A stretch of 64,000 bases of DNA from Alphaproteobacteria bacterium (GCA_016869735.1 VGDL01000009.1:1-64000); one strand, 5' to 3'. Positions 38,010-48,802 are shown, counted from the stretch's first letter. The notes: a model not told the origin generated them from the sequence alone. Translations and numbers: made by a program.

Positions 38010-39274
38010 TGCGTGCGGGTTTCCGCGGTCTCGGGCGGGCGCCTGATCAGTACTGAAATGGGTGCCAGCACCACGCCGCGCCGTTCAAGCCCCGCCGCCC
38101 AGGCCACCAGCCGATCCACCACCACCGGGGTCGCAGCATGGGCCAAGCCAAGCGCTGAACCGCGCGCCTTGGCGATTGCCTCCAGTTCACCAAGACGCCG
38201 TTCGATTTCGGTCCGCGTCGCGGGTTCATCCAGGATCACATCCACCGAACGGCCCCAGGCGCGGCTTGGCCCTGCAACCCCAGGTCGGGCATCCACAAAC
38301 AACATGCCGCGATTGCGGAGCGATTCCTGCAGCGCAAGATAGCTTTGTTCCATGGCGGCGAAGCGTTCGCCCCGCATGCCGCCCACCACACCAATGGCGC
38401 CGACATAACCCGGAAAGCGGGACAGCACCCATTCCAGATTGGCCATGTTTTCCGGCGCCGAGCGCCCGGTCAGCAGGGCGCGGTTGCCCGGGTCATTCAG
38501 CGGGTAGCCGGCGGGTTCCAGCGGCAGGCCGATCAGCGCTTCAGCGCCCTTGGCGCGCAGCCGTTCCGCCACCTGGGCGGCGCGCGGCGCATAGGGCGAA
38601 ATGGCGAAAGTGACGGCGGGCGGCAGCCGACGAAGCGCATCTTCGGTTTGTGCGTTGGAAAAGCCGACATCCGCCACAATGATGCCGATACGCGGGCGGG
38701 TATCCTGCCGGTCAAATTGCCCGGCATAGGCACGGATGGAGGTGCGGCCATCCGCACCCACCCTTGGCAGCATTCCAAAGCGGCCCTGTTCCAGCAAAGC
38801 GGGATCGGGGGCTGCGATGGGGCGCGCATTCGGGAAGTCAGATATCGCCGCCGGAACATCAAGCGCCGGTGGCGCGGGGGCGGCAGGCGTTGGCGCCACT
38901 ACCTCAAGGGGGGGCGCGGTTTGTTCTGGCGTGGCTGGGGCCGGGGCTTGCGCCTCCGCAGGTGGTGGGGGTGCTGCGGGGGGCTCTGGCACGGCGGCGG
39001 GTGGGGCTGGGGTTTCAGCTACCGGCACGGGGGCAGGTTCGGCGGCGGGCGGGGGCACCGGTTCGGCCAGGGCCGGCGTGGGTGCGGGGGCGGGTTCCGG
39101 TGCGGGCGCGGGCGCGGACTCAGCCTCGGCCACTATTTCCTCACGCGGAGCGGGCGGGCCCAAACGGTCAAGCCAAAGCTTGCCACCACCCAGCAGCAGC
39201 AGCACCAAAACCCAAAACAAGCCAAGTCCGCGCCAGCCGGCGAATACCCGGCGCGGCAATCCTTCTGCCATCAC
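38006..39274 (-). CDS. Divergent polysaccharide deacetylase family protein
   Basis: PRIGIIVADVGFSNAQTEDALRRLPPAVTFAISPYAPRAAQVAERLRAKGAEALIGLPLEPAGYPLNDPGNRALL; Pro/Ala-rich linker after an N-terminal TM. Confidence 0.88.
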   Translation of the reverse strand: MMAEGLPRRVFAGWRGLGLFWVLVLLLLGGGKLWLDRLGPPAPREEIVAEAESAPAPAPEPAPAPTPALAEPVPPPAAEPAPVPVAETPAPPAAVPEPPAAPPPPAEAQAPAPATPEQTAPPLEVVAPTPAAPAPPALDVPAAISDFPNARPIAAPDPALLEQGRFGMLPRVGADGRTSIRAYAGQFDRQDTRPRIGIIVADVGFSNAQTEDALRRLPPAVTFAISPYAPRAAQVAERLRAKGAEALIGLPLEPAGYPLNDPGNRALLTGRSAPENMANLEWVLSRFPGYVGAIGVVGGMRGERFAAMEQSYLALQESLRNRGMLFVDARPGVAGPSRAWGRSVDVILDEPATRTEIERRLGELEAIAKARGSALGLAHAATPVVVDRLVAWAAGLERRGVVLAPISVLIRRPPETAETRTQ

Positions 39275-39278
39275 ATCC

Positions 39279-40658
39279 TCAGCGTTGCCCGCCGCGTGGC
39301 GCCGAAGCCATGCCGCGCAGCAGCATCAAAGCCTGTTGAAGTTGATGATCCGTTTCCGGCTTGGTTGGGTCAAAAGCCGGGGCGCCTTCTGCGGGCTGGC
39401 GCACCACACGTTCCACCAAGCCGGCCGGCAGATTGAGCGGCGGTGGCGGGATGGGTGCCCGGGTTTCGGCCTGGGTTTCATTGCGGAGCGAACGGCGCAA
39501 ATCCGCTTCCCGATCACGCGGCGGCTGCGCGGCGCGGGTTTCTTCACGCGTGGCCAGCACTTCGATATCGGGTTCAATCCCGGTGCCCTGAATGGACCGG
39601 CCCGATGGCGTGTAATAGCGCGCCGTTGTCAGGCGAATGGCGCCATTGCCTGGCACGGGCATCACCGTTTGCACGCTGCCCTTGCCGAAGGATTTCACGC
39701 CAACCACCACGGCGCGGCCATGGTCCTGAAGCGCGCCAGCGACGATTTCACTCGCACTCGCGCTGCCGCCATTGATCAGCACGACAATCGGCAGCCCATC
39801 GGCGATATCGCCAGCTTTGGCGTTCCAGCGCTGCGCATCTTCCTGCCGACGTGCGCGGGTTGAGACAATTTCGCCCTGGTTCAAAAAATCATCCGTGACC
39901 TGCACCGCCTGATCAAGCAGGCCGCCAGGATTATTGCGGAGATCAAGCACCAGGCCCTTCAAGCCGCCCTGCGCCTGCTGCTTCAATTGCTGCAAAGCGC
40001 GCCGCAGCCCGGCTTCCGTCTGTTCATTGAAGGACGTGATGCGGACATAACCCAGATTGCCGTCTTCCAGCCGGAAGCGCACCACTTGCGGGCGGATAAC
40101 ATCGCGCGTCAGCGTCAGTTCAATGGGACGTTCAGCGCCCTGCCTGCGGATCGTCATCTTGATTTGCGTGCCACGTTGGCCGCGCATCTGTTCCACCGCT
40201 TCCTGTAATGTCAGGCCCTGGACAGATGTGCCATTCAAATGGGTGATGAAATCGCCCGGCCTGACGCCGGCCCGCGCGGCGGGGGTTTCGTCAATCGGGC
40301 TGATGACCTTGATATAGCCGCCTTCTTGCGTCACTTCGATGCCAAGCCCGCCAAATTCGCCACGGGTCTGAGTTTGCATGTCGCGGAAGCTGCGCTGGTT
40401 CAAATAGGATGAATGCGGGTCAAGGCTGGACAGCATGCCCTGGATCGCGTTTTCGATCGCGTCCCGGTCATTTACCGGTTCCACATATTCGGCGCGCACC
40501 CGTTCAAACACATCGCCAAACAGGTTGAGCAGCCGATAGGTCTCAGCCCGGCTGCCTTCCTGCGCCCAGGCAGCAACCAAAGGGCCCACTACCACACCGG
40601 CGGCGAAGGCCGCGCCAATCCCCGCATAACGGAATATTCCGCGCTTCATGCGCCGCAA
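39279..40658 (-). CDS. ctpA: S41 family carboxy-terminal processing peptidase
   Basis: PDZ domain GGLGIEVTQEGGYIKVISPIDETPAARAGVRPGD; GLVLDLRNNPGGLLDQAV; INGGSASASEIVAGALQDHGRA; KSFGKGSVQ. Confidence 0.94.
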   Translation of the reverse strand: MRRMKRGIFRYAGIGAAFAAGVVVGPLVAAWAQEGSRAETYRLLNLFGDVFERVRAEYVEPVNDRDAIENAIQGMLSSLDPHSSYLNQRSFRDMQTQTRGEFGGLGIEVTQEGGYIKVISPIDETPAARAGVRPGDFITHLNGTSVQGLTLQEAVEQMRGQRGTQIKMTIRRQGAERPIELTLTRDVIRPQVVRFRLEDGNLGYVRITSFNEQTEAGLRRALQQLKQQAQGGLKGLVLDLRNNPGGLLDQAVQVTDDFLNQGEIVSTRARRQEDAQRWNAKAGDIADGLPIVVLINGGSASASEIVAGALQDHGRAVVVGVKSFGKGSVQTVMPVPGNGAIRLTTARYYTPSGRSIQGTGIEPDIEVLATREETRAAQPPRDREADLRRSLRNETQAETRAPIPPPPLNLPAGLVERVVRQPAEGAPAFDPTKPETDHQLQQALMLLRGMASAPRGGQR

Positions 40659-40766
40659 TCCCTTTCACGATCCGGCGAGAGGCGCCGGGTTGAGGTTAAG
40701 ATAGTCATTCATCGCGTGTTGCGCGACTCAAGAACGCGTCTTCGCGCAGGAAAAATGGCGTGCGGC

Positions 40767-41954
40767 CTAATTCACCCCATCAAGCCAGGGTATCGGGTCC
40801 ATCACCTGGCCATTGCTGCGCAATTCCACATAAAGCGCGCCGCGCCCATCCGCACCGGCGGCCAGCCTGCCCAAAGCCTCGCCAGCCAGCAGCGCGGCGC
40901 CGGCTTCGGTATCCAGCGCGTCAAACCCGGCCAGCACAAGGTGCAGCCCAGCGCCGCATTCCAGGATGATGATCTGCCCAAAGCGCCGGAAGGGGCCGGC
41001 GAATACCGCACGCCCCGTGCAGGGGCTGACCACCCGCGCACCGCCCGTGGCGGAGAAAGTGACACCCCGCGCCGGCCCCGCTTCGCCCCTTTGGCCGAAG
41101 GCGATGCTGACGCGCCCATGCACCGGGGCAGGGCGCACCTGATCGGCGATTGGTGGCGTTGGTTGGGGAATGGCGATGGGGGTTGCGGCCTGGCGCGGCT
41201 GGCGCGCTTCCCGCCGCGCCCGCGCCGCGGCCAGCGCGGCTTGCCGTGCCTGTTCGCGTTCCAACGCCGCCAGCATTTCCTGAAAATCATTCGTGCGGGC
41301 GAGGGCTTCCTGCGCGCGCGCGGCTTCGGCCCTTTGCGTTGCGCGGGCTTCACGTTCGCGCAGCCTGGTCTCGGTGATTTCCTCATCCAAGGCTGTGGCG
41401 GCCTGGCGAAGCTCAGCCTCGGCGGCCGCCACCACGGTTGCCTCGGCGGCGGCCATGCGGGCGCGGCGTTCGGCCTCCCCATTGGCGAGGCGGAGTTCCT
41501 CGGCCTCGGCACGGATTTGCCGCGCCATGCCTTGCAGGACCAGAAGGCCGCGCAGCGCTTCCTCGGGCGGGGCGGGCTGCGCGAGAAGCGTTTCCGCCGG
41601 CCAAAGTGCGAGCCGCCGCATGGCCGGCATCATGGGCGCAAGGGAAGCCGCGCGGGCGGCTGCGTCACGAAACGCGTCTGCCGCTGCCTGTTCCGCCATT
41701 TGCTTGCGCTGTTCAGCCTCATCCAAGGCGCGTTCGGCTTCCTGCACGCGCGCTGCCATGGCAACGCGCTGGCGCGCGAGCCCGCTTTCTTCCGCTGCCG
41801 CTGCTTCGGCTTCCCGTGCGGCGGCTTCGGCAGCGGCACGGCTGGCGGCGCCGGCGCGGCGGGCTTCTTCCAGCGCTTCACGCGAAGGCTGCGCAAACGC
41901 CAAGCCTGGCAGCGCCAGCAGGAAAAGCGCGAAGGCGAGGCGCGCCTTAACCAA
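40767..41954 (-). CDS. Murein hydrolase activator EnvC-like (coiled coil + M23 domain)
   Basis: Coiled-coil N-terminal half; degenerate LytM C-terminus VSPCTGRAVFAGPFRRFGQIIILECGAGLHLVLAGFDALDTEAGAALLAGEALG. Confidence 0.87.
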   Translation of the reverse strand: MVKARLAFALFLLALPGLAFAQPSREALEEARRAGAASRAAAEAAAREAEAAAAEESGLARQRVAMAARVQEAERALDEAEQRKQMAEQAAADAFRDAAARAASLAPMMPAMRRLALWPAETLLAQPAPPEEALRGLLVLQGMARQIRAEAEELRLANGEAERRARMAAAEATVVAAAEAELRQAATALDEEITETRLREREARATQRAEAARAQEALARTNDFQEMLAALEREQARQAALAAARARREARQPRQAATPIAIPQPTPPIADQVRPAPVHGRVSIAFGQRGEAGPARGVTFSATGGARVVSPCTGRAVFAGPFRRFGQIIILECGAGLHLVLAGFDALDTEAGAALLAGEALGRLAAGADGRGALYVELRSNGQVMDPIPWLDGVN

Positions 41955-43485
41955 GCAGGGAATGCCCTGTCATGGCAGCAGGTTGCGGGAGGCCAAGCAA
42001 AGCGAGCAAGCTTGGTGCGATATCCGCCAACCGCCCATCCTTCAGCGTGGCACCCTTGGGGCCACCCATCAGAATGGCCGGCACAACATTGGTGGTATGC
42101 GCGGTATGCGGCCCGCCGGTGGTGTGGTCCTTCATCAATTCGGCATTGCCATGATCGGCGGTGACCAGCAGGCAGCCACCCACATCGCGCAACGCCGCGA
42201 CAATGCGCCCAAGCCCGGCATCCACCGCTTCAACAGCCTTTGTAGCAGCAGCAAGGCTGCCTGTATGGCCGACCATATCGGCATTGGCGAAATTCAGCAC
42301 AATCAGATCATGCGCGCGGCTTTTGATTGCCGCCACGGCTTTTTCTGTCAGTTCCGGCGCCGACATTTCCGGCTTCAGATCATAGGTCGCGACATCCTTG
42401 GGCGATGGCACCATGATGCGTTCCTCGCAAGGATAGGCCGCTTCTTCGCCGCCATTCAGAAAGAAGGTGACATGCGGGTATTTTTCCGTCTCCGCCATGC
42501 GAAGCTGCGTGAGGCCGGCGCGGGCCACGACTTCCCCAAGCTTATCCGCCATGGATTGCGGCGCGAAAGCGGTGGTGAGATGCGCGTTCAAGGCATCGCT
42601 ATATTCCGTGAGGCCGACAGCGGCGGCAAAACGCGGCAGGCGGGCGCGGGCAAAACCATCAAAGCCGGGATCAAGCAAAGCGGTGAGGATTTCCCGCGCG
42701 CGATCGGCGCGGAAACTGAAGCAGAGAATGCCATCGCCATCCTGCATGCCGGCGTAATCACCGATGATGCTGGCAGGGATGAATTCATCGGTCTTGTCGG
42801 CGACATGGGCGGCGGCGATGGCGTCAGCGGCGGAAGGCGCGGCAACGCCCTTGGCTTCGACCATTGCTGCATAGGCTTGCGCCACGCGGTCCCAGCGCTT
42901 GTCGCGGTCCATCGCGAAATAGCGCCCGATGATGGTGGCGATGCGCACGCCCGCAACACCTGCGAGATCGGCTTCAAAACGCTTCAGGTAATCAGGCGCG
43001 GCGCGCGGCGGCGTATCCCGCCCATCGGTGAAGGCATGAATGGCGACAGGAATGCCCGCGGATGACAGCAATTTCGCCAAGGCCACCGCATGATCCTGAT
43101 GCGCATGCACCCCGCCAGGCGAGAGCAGCCCCATCAAATGGCAGGTCCCGCCCGAGGCTTTCAGCGTCGCGATCAACCCCTTCAGCGCCGGCAATTGCGC
43201 GAAGGACCCATCGGCAATGGCGGCATCAATGCGCGGCAAATCCTGCATCACCACGCGCCCGGCACCGATATTGAGGTGCCCAACCTCAGAATTGCCCATC
43301 TGCCCATCCGGCAAGCCGACATCCAGGCCAGAGGTTTTGAGAAAAGCATGCGGGCAGGATGCCCAAAGCGCATCGAAGCTTGGGGTTTTGGCTTGCCGCA
43401 CGGCGTTATCGGCAATCTCTTCCCGCCAGCCCCAGCCATCCAGAATGACCAGCATCACGGGGCGCGGCATTGCGGCGGCTTGCAT
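41947..43485 (-). CDS. gpmI: 2,3-bisphosphoglycerate-independent phosphoglycerate mutase
   Basis: RPVMLVILDGWGWREEIADNAV; GLPDGQMGNSEVGHLNIGAGRVVMQDLPRID; TADHGNAELMKDHTTGGPHTAHT. Confidence 0.95.
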   Translation of the reverse strand: MQAAAMPRPVMLVILDGWGWREEIADNAVRQAKTPSFDALWASCPHAFLKTSGLDVGLPDGQMGNSEVGHLNIGAGRVVMQDLPRIDAAIADGSFAQLPALKGLIATLKASGGTCHLMGLLSPGGVHAHQDHAVALAKLLSSAGIPVAIHAFTDGRDTPPRAAPDYLKRFEADLAGVAGVRIATIIGRYFAMDRDKRWDRVAQAYAAMVEAKGVAAPSAADAIAAAHVADKTDEFIPASIIGDYAGMQDGDGILCFSFRADRAREILTALLDPGFDGFARARLPRFAAAVGLTEYSDALNAHLTTAFAPQSMADKLGEVVARAGLTQLRMAETEKYPHVTFFLNGGEEAAYPCEERIMVPSPKDVATYDLKPEMSAPELTEKAVAAIKSRAHDLIVLNFANADMVGHTGSLAAATKAVEAVDAGLGRIVAALRDVGGCLLVTADHGNAELMKDHTTGGPHTAHTTNVVPAILMGGPKGATLKDGRLADIAPSLLALLGLPQPAAMTGHSLLG

Positions 43486-43551
43486 GCGAGAGAACTCCTC
43501 AACCTAGGCTGGCCGAAATACCCCCCGTGATGGCCCGCATGCAAGCGCGGA

Positions 43552-44238
43552 TCAAAAGTGCAGCAGCGCCGGCACGCCGAAGAGGCGCGCATGGAAATGC
43601 AGCATCGCGGCCCAGCCGATCACCGCGAGCAATGGTGCAAGCCAGCCGATTTCCGCCAGCACCAGCCGATTGCGCCCAGCCATGATGGCACCAAAGGGCA
43701 GGATGGAGGTCTCGGTGCGCAGCTTCGCCGCTGCCCCCGGGCTGCGCGCGGCAAGCTTGCGGTCAATGGAGGGCATGCCAAGGAAGGCGCTGATGGCAAA
43801 GGTGCCGAAGAAAATCAGGCTCGCGACATCGCCATTGCCGATCACATGCACCAAGGCCCAAAGCGCGAAGGACCACAGCATGGGGTGGCGCGTGATGCGC
43901 TGAATGCCGCGAATTTGCTGCCCGGCTACCGCTTCACCGCCCACCGCAGTTGGGTTGCGCAAGAAACCGGCGATAAAAAACAGAAAAGCCGGCAGCATGA
44001 TCAGCGCGAGGATAAGGCGCAGCCAAGCAGGCGCCGTCCAAACTGGCATCGCGACGGCGCCTTCCCAGGCGCGCGCCAGCATCATGATCGCAATGACCGA
44101 GATGATGGCATAGACGATGCGAAAACCATTCTCCCCAATCTTGCCTGCAAGGCGCGTGCGGATATCGGTGCCCGCGAAGCCGTTATGCGTCGCGATCCAA
44201 AAAACCGCCGCCATCAGCAAGGGGAAAATGCCTTCCAT
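43552..44238 (-). CDS. NnrU family membrane protein
   Basis: GIQRITRHPMLWSFALWALVHVIGNGDVASLIFFGTFAISAFLGMPSIDRK. Confidence 0.87.
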   Translation of the reverse strand: MEGIFPLLMAAVFWIATHNGFAGTDIRTRLAGKIGENGFRIVYAIISVIAIMMLARAWEGAVAMPVWTAPAWLRLILALIMLPAFLFFIAGFLRNPTAVGGEAVAGQQIRGIQRITRHPMLWSFALWALVHVIGNGDVASLIFFGTFAISAFLGMPSIDRKLAARSPGAAAKLRTETSILPFGAIMAGRNRLVLAEIGWLAPLLAVIGWAAMLHFHARLFGVPALLHF

Positions 44239-44242
44239 GGTC

Positions 44243-45421
44243 CTAAAGATCCTTCAGCACCGCCCAAAGCGCCGATTTCGCTTCAAACCCAATGCCGGGA
44301 ATCTCTGGCATTTTGATCCGCCCATCCACCACCGGCGTGCTATCGGCGAAACCGCCAAAGGGCGCGAAAACCTCCGGGTAGCTTTCATTGCCGCCAAGCC
44401 CAAGCCCGACCGCAATATTCAGCGCGAATTGATGCCCGCCATGTGGCACGCAACGCCGGGGCGACCAGCCATGGAGCACCAACATCTCGAGCGTGCGCAA
44501 ATACTCGACCAAGCCATAAGACAATGCGGGATCGAATTGCAGAATATCGCGATCCGGGCGCAACCCGCCATGGCGGATCAAATTACGCGCATCCAGCATG
44601 GAAAAAAGGTTCTCGCCTGTTGCAATCGGCGGCATATATTGTTCCGCGAGCGCCGCGTGGGTTGAATAATCCAGCGGGTCAAGCGGTTCCTCATACCAGC
44701 GCAACCCAAAGGGTTGCAGCGCCGCGCCGTAAGTCAGCGCCGCATGCAGGCCAAAGCGGCCATTCACATCCACGGCTAGGTGCGAACCATCTCCGCCAAG
44801 CAATTTCACCACCGCTTCAATGCGCGCCAAATCTTCCGTCAGCGCATCCTTGACCGAAGTGCCCGGCGCGCCACCGATTTTCATCTTCACGGTGGTGTAA
44901 CCCATGCCGAGGTAGCGCTTCATTTCCTCAACCAAGGCATCCACGCCCTTGCCGGGATAGTAATAGCCGCCGGCGGCATAAACCCAGGCGCTGTCATCCG
45001 CCTTACCCTTGCGATACCGATCCGCGAGCAAGCGCCAGAGTGGCACGCCCGCAAGCTTCGCCGCCGCATCCCATAGCGCCATGTCCAAAACGCCGACCGC
45101 GACGGAACGATCGCCATGGCCGCCCGGCTTTTCATTCCGCATCATCGCGCCCCAGGCGCCGGTGGGGTTCAGCCCGCCTTCGCCCAGCGCCAATTCCGCT
45201 TCGGTCGCCCTTTGCAGGCGCGGGATAAAGCGTTCCGCAAGCAAACCTGGCTGCGCATAGCGGCCATTGGAATTGAAGCCATAGCCCGTGGCCTTTTTGC
45301 CCGCGCCATCTTCCACCGTGATGGCGACAACACTCGCCGTCATTTTGGAGAAATCAATATAGGCATTGGCAATGGCGCTTGAGATCGGCACCACGCCTTG
45401 ACGGATGGAAGTGATACGCAT
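44243..45421 (-). CDS. Mandelate racemase/muconate lactonizing enzyme family protein (enolase superfamily)
   Basis: LGMGYTTVKMKIGGA; LAVDVNGRFGLHAAL; RWYEEPLDPLDYSTHAALAEQYMPPIATGENLFS. Confidence 0.9.
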   Translation of the reverse strand: MRITSIRQGVVPISSAIANAYIDFSKMTASVVAITVEDGAGKKATGYGFNSNGRYAQPGLLAERFIPRLQRATEAELALGEGGLNPTGAWGAMMRNEKPGGHGDRSVAVGVLDMALWDAAAKLAGVPLWRLLADRYRKGKADDSAWVYAAGGYYYPGKGVDALVEEMKRYLGMGYTTVKMKIGGAPGTSVKDALTEDLARIEAVVKLLGGDGSHLAVDVNGRFGLHAALTYGAALQPFGLRWYEEPLDPLDYSTHAALAEQYMPPIATGENLFSMLDARNLIRHGGLRPDRDILQFDPALSYGLVEYLRTLEMLVLHGWSPRRCVPHGGHQFALNIAVGLGLGGNESYPEVFAPFGGFADSTPVVDGRIKMPEIPGIGFEAKSALWAVLKDL

Positions 45422-45466
45422 GGGGGTTCCTGTTTCGTATCGCGCGCCTGCAAGCGCGCGTCAGTT

Positions 45467-46519
45467 TCAACCGAGCAATCTGCCGATCACGCGCGCCGTG
45501 TAATCCACCACCGGGATCACGCGCCCGTAATTGATGCGTGTGGGCCCGATCACGCCAATCGCGCCGACGATCTTTTCCTGACCATTGCGGAAGGGAGCCA
45601 CCACCACGGAAAGCCCAGCGCTATCGAACAGCCCGCTTTCGGCACCGATGAAGATTTGCACGCCTTCGCCGCGCTGCGCCAATTCCAGCAGACGCAGCAT
45701 GGTTTCCTGCGCTTCCAGCCGTTCAAATAGCCGCTGGATTTCCTGCACCTGCGCCGCCTGGTCCAGGTTCTGCAAAAGCCGCGACTGACCGCGCAGAATG
45801 AGCGATCCGCCGCCGCCGCCCGACCAGGTGGCAAGCCCCGCCGAGATCACCTGCTGCGTCAGCGCATCCAAGGCCGTGCGATCAGCGGTGATTTCCTCGG
45901 CCACCTTGCTGCGGGTTTCTTCCAAGGTGCGGCCAGCCAACCGCGCATTGAGGTAGTTGGAGGCTTGCGTCAGCGCCGAAGGCGGCAGGCCCGCCGGCAC
46001 TTCAATAACGCGGTTTTCCACCTGGCCACCTTCATGCACCAGCACCACCAAGGCGCGGCCCGGCCCGAGTGCCACGAATTCTATGTGCCGCACCGGGTTT
46101 TCCGTCTTTGGCGCCACCACCAGCCCGGCCGCGCCGGCGAGGCCCGAAAGCATCAGCCCGGCTTCCGCGAGCGTTTCCTGCAAGGACCGGCCCGAAGCCG
46201 CGCAACGCGCCGCAATCGCATCCCGGTCTTCCTCACCAAGCGCGCCAAATTCCAGCAAGCCATCCACAAAAAGCCTGAGGCCACGTTCTGTCGGCAGCCG
46301 CCCCGCCGAGGTATGCGGCGCGTAAAGCAGCCCGGCATCTTCCAAATCCGCCATGGCGTTGCGGATGGTGGCCGGCGAAAGCCCCAGCGGCAGCCGGCGC
46401 GACAGCGTGCGGGAGCCAACCGGTTCCCCGGTCGCGACATAGGTTTCCACCAATTCGCGCAGGATCAGTGCCGAACGGCTATCCAGCCCGGCAGCCGCCG
46501 GGAGCCCAGGCGCAATCAT
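45467..46519 (-). CDS. hrcA: Heat-inducible transcriptional repressor HrcA
   Basis: LDSRSALILRELVETYVATGEPVGSRTLSRRLPLGLSPATIRNAMADLEDAGLLYAPHTSAGRLPTERGLRLFVD. Confidence 0.95.
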   Translation of the reverse strand: MIAPGLPAAAGLDSRSALILRELVETYVATGEPVGSRTLSRRLPLGLSPATIRNAMADLEDAGLLYAPHTSAGRLPTERGLRLFVDGLLEFGALGEEDRDAIAARCAASGRSLQETLAEAGLMLSGLAGAAGLVVAPKTENPVRHIEFVALGPGRALVVLVHEGGQVENRVIEVPAGLPPSALTQASNYLNARLAGRTLEETRSKVAEEITADRTALDALTQQVISAGLATWSGGGGGSLILRGQSRLLQNLDQAAQVQEIQRLFERLEAQETMLRLLELAQRGEGVQIFIGAESGLFDSAGLSVVVAPFRNGQEKIVGAIGVIGPTRINYGRVIPVVDYTARVIGRLLG

Positions 46520-46598
46520 CGTGGGCGTATGGGTCACGGGTTGGGGTCCCGATTTGTCATGCCGCGAGTATGAAGCCTGGGCCGGGCGCGTCAACGGG

Positions 46599-46625
46599 TT
46601 AGCGCGCCCCCTTCGCCTGTGCTAA
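46599..46625. promoter_or_regulatory. CIRCE-like operator between hrcA and rph
   Basis: TTAGCGCGC-CCCCTTCGC-CTGTGCTAA; 14/18 matches to TTAGCACTC-N9-GAGTGCTAA with exact 9-bp spacer, adjacent to hrcA. Confidence 0.7.
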
Positions 46626-46636
46626 CCGCGAGGCCC

Positions 46637-47356
46637 ATGAACAGACCCTCAGGCCGCGCCCCCGGCGCGCTTCGCACCGTTTCCATTCAACCCGGCGTCG
46701 CCCGCCATGCGGAAGGTTCCTGCGTCATTCGCATGGGCCTGACCGAGGTGCTGTGCACCGCAAGCGTGGAAGGCAAGGTGCCGCCCTTCCTGCGCGGCCA
46801 GGGTCAGGGCTGGGTCACGGCGGAATATGGCATGCTGCCGCGTGCGACGCATACGCGCGGGGACCGTGAAGCGGCGCGCGGCAAGCAATCCGGCCGCACG
46901 CAGGAAATCCAGCGCCTGATCGGGCGTTCGCTCCGCGCCGTGACGGATTTGAAGGCGATGGGCGAAATGACCATCACGCTGGATTGCGATGTGCTGACCG
47001 CCGATGGCGGCACGCGCTGCGCTTCCATCACCGGCGCCTGGGTGGCGCTGCATCTGGCTTTTGAACATTGCAAGCGCATGAACATCATCACGCGCAATCC
47101 GCTCAAGGATCAGGTGGCGGCGATTTCCTGCGGCATTTATCAGGGCGTGCCCGTGCTTGACCTCGATTATGATGAGGACAGCAAGGCCGATGCGGATGCG
47201 AATTTCGTCCTCACGGCCTCGGGCGGGATTGTTGAAATTCAAGGCACTGCCGAAGGTGCCCCTTTCACGGAAGCCGATTTGCAGGCGCTGATGGGCCATG
47301 CGCGCGAGGGCACGGCAGCGCTTTTCGCCAAGCAGCGGCTTGCGGTGGATAAGTGA
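46637..47356 (+). CDS. rph: Ribonuclease PH
   Basis: [99 protein letters not shown]. Confidence 0.96.
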   Translation: MNRPSGRAPGALRTVSIQPGVARHAEGSCVIRMGLTEVLCTASVEGKVPPFLRGQGQGWVTAEYGMLPRATHTRGDREAARGKQSGRTQEIQRLIGRSLRAVTDLKAMGEMTITLDCDVLTADGGTRCASITGAWVALHLAFEHCKRMNIITRNPLKDQVAAISCGIYQGVPVLDLDYDEDSKADADANFVLTASGGIVEIQGTAEGAPFTEADLQALMGHAREGTAALFAKQRLAVDK

Positions 47357-47979
47357 TGGCGCACCGCCGCCTCAGCCGAGGCGAGAAGATTGTCATTGCC
47401 ACACATAATGCGGGGAAACTCCGCGAAGTGGCGGCCTTGCTGGCGCCGCATGGCATTGAAGTAACCAGCGCCGGCGCGCTTGGCCTGCCGGAGCCGGAGG
47501 AGACGGAAACGAGTTTCCTCGGCAATGCGCGCATCAAGGCGCATGCGGCGGCGCGCGCGGCGGGAATGCCGGCGCTTTCCGATGATAGCGGTTTTTCCGT
47601 TGCCGCCTTGGATGGCGCGCCTGGTGTCTATACCGCCGATTGGGCCATGCGCCCGGAAGGCGGGCGGGATTATGCTTGGGCCATGGGCAAGGTGCATGAC
47701 CTTGCCAAGCACGCCACGGACCGCGCCGCCTGGTTCACCTGCGCCTTGGTGCTCGCCTGGCCCGATGGGCATGAGGAAGGCTTTGAGGGCAAGGCGGAAG
47801 GCGTTTGGGTCTGGCCGCCGCGCGGCGCGTATGGCTTTGGCTATGACCCCATGTTCGTGCCGCAGGGACGCGGGGAGACCTTCGGCGAAATGGACCCGGC
47901 CGAGAAGCACCGAATCAGCCACCGCGCCGCGGCTTTCGCGCTGCTGGCCGCTTCCTGCCTGCCACCGGCGGCAGGCTAA
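47353..47979 (+). CDS. rdgB: XTP/dITP diphosphatase (RdgB/HAM1)
   Basis: [93 protein letters not shown]. Confidence 0.95.
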   Translation: MMAHRRLSRGEKIVIATHNAGKLREVAALLAPHGIEVTSAGALGLPEPEETETSFLGNARIKAHAAARAAGMPALSDDSGFSVAALDGAPGVYTADWAMRPEGGRDYAWAMGKVHDLAKHATDRAAWFTCALVLAWPDGHEEGFEGKAEGVWVWPPRGAYGFGYDPMFVPQGRGETFGEMDPAEKHRISHRAAAFALLAASCLPPAAG

Positions 47980-48802
47980 GCTTCAAGGGCGGCGCAGTTT
48001 CCGGTGACAGGCCGCGTTGCAATAGGCTCGCCCAGCCTTCTTCGGGCGTGTCCACGATTTCAAAAAGCTTCAAATCAGCTTCACTGATCATGCCTTCATC
48101 CACCATGGCGTTGAAATTCACCACCTTGTTCCAATAGTCGCGCCCGAAGAGCACAATCGGCAAGGCGCGCATCTTTTGCGATTGCGCGAGCGTCAGCACT
48201 TCAAACAATTCGTCAAAAGTCCCGAAACCGCCTGGAAAAACCGCCAGCGCATTGGCGCGCATGGCAAGGTGCATCTTGCGCATGGCGAAGTAATGAAAGC
48301 GAAAGGTCAGCGCCGGCGTGGACCAGGAATTGGGCGCCTGTTCATGCGGCAGGGTGATATTGAAGCCGATGGAAGGCGCGCCGGATTCGGATGCACCGCG
48401 ATTGGCCGCTTCCATGATCCCAGGCCCGCCGCCGGTTGCAATCACATTATCCCGCGCCGCGCCCGATGCGGCCAAGGCACCGCCGCGCATCGAAACAATG
48501 CGGGCGAAGGCGCGCGCATCCTCATAAAAACGGGACCGTTCCAGCGCCTTTTGCGCGGCGCGTTTTTCCGCGGCGCCACGCGCTTTTTTGGCGAGGGCAG
48601 AGGCTTCCTCCGCGCTTGGCGTGCGGGCGGATCCAAACACAACAATGGTGGACCGCACGCCCCAATCGCGGAGCGCATATTCGGCCTTGGCGTATTCCAT
48701 GCCGAAGCGGAACGGGCGCATCTCGTCGCGCAGCAGGAATTCCTGATCCTCGACCGCCAGCAGGTAGCTGCGTGAGTGCTTTTGGGCGCCATTATCGGGC
48801 AT
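47915..48802 (-). CDS. LOG family (TIGR00730-type) protein
   Basis: [58 protein letters not shown]. Confidence 0.9.
   Translation of the reverse strand: MPDNGAQKHSRSYLLAVEDQEFLLRDEMRPFRFGMEYAKAEYALRDWGVRSTIVVFGSARTPSAEEASALAKKARGAAEKRAAQKALERSRFYEDARAFARIVSMRGGALAASGAARDNVIATGGGPGIMEAANRGASESGAPSIGFNITLPHEQAPNSWSTPALTFRFHYFAMRKMHLAMRANALAVFPGGFGTFDELFEVLTLAQSQKMRALPIVLFGRDYWNKVVNFNAMVDEGMISEADLKLFEIVDTPEEGWASLLQRGLSPETAPPLKLSLPPVAGRKRPAARKPRRGG

Noticed and set aside
40413-43065. Long plus-strand ORFs (583 and 590 aa) opposite ctpA/envC/gpmI
   Set aside because: Antisense to three well-supported genes; low-complexity composition.
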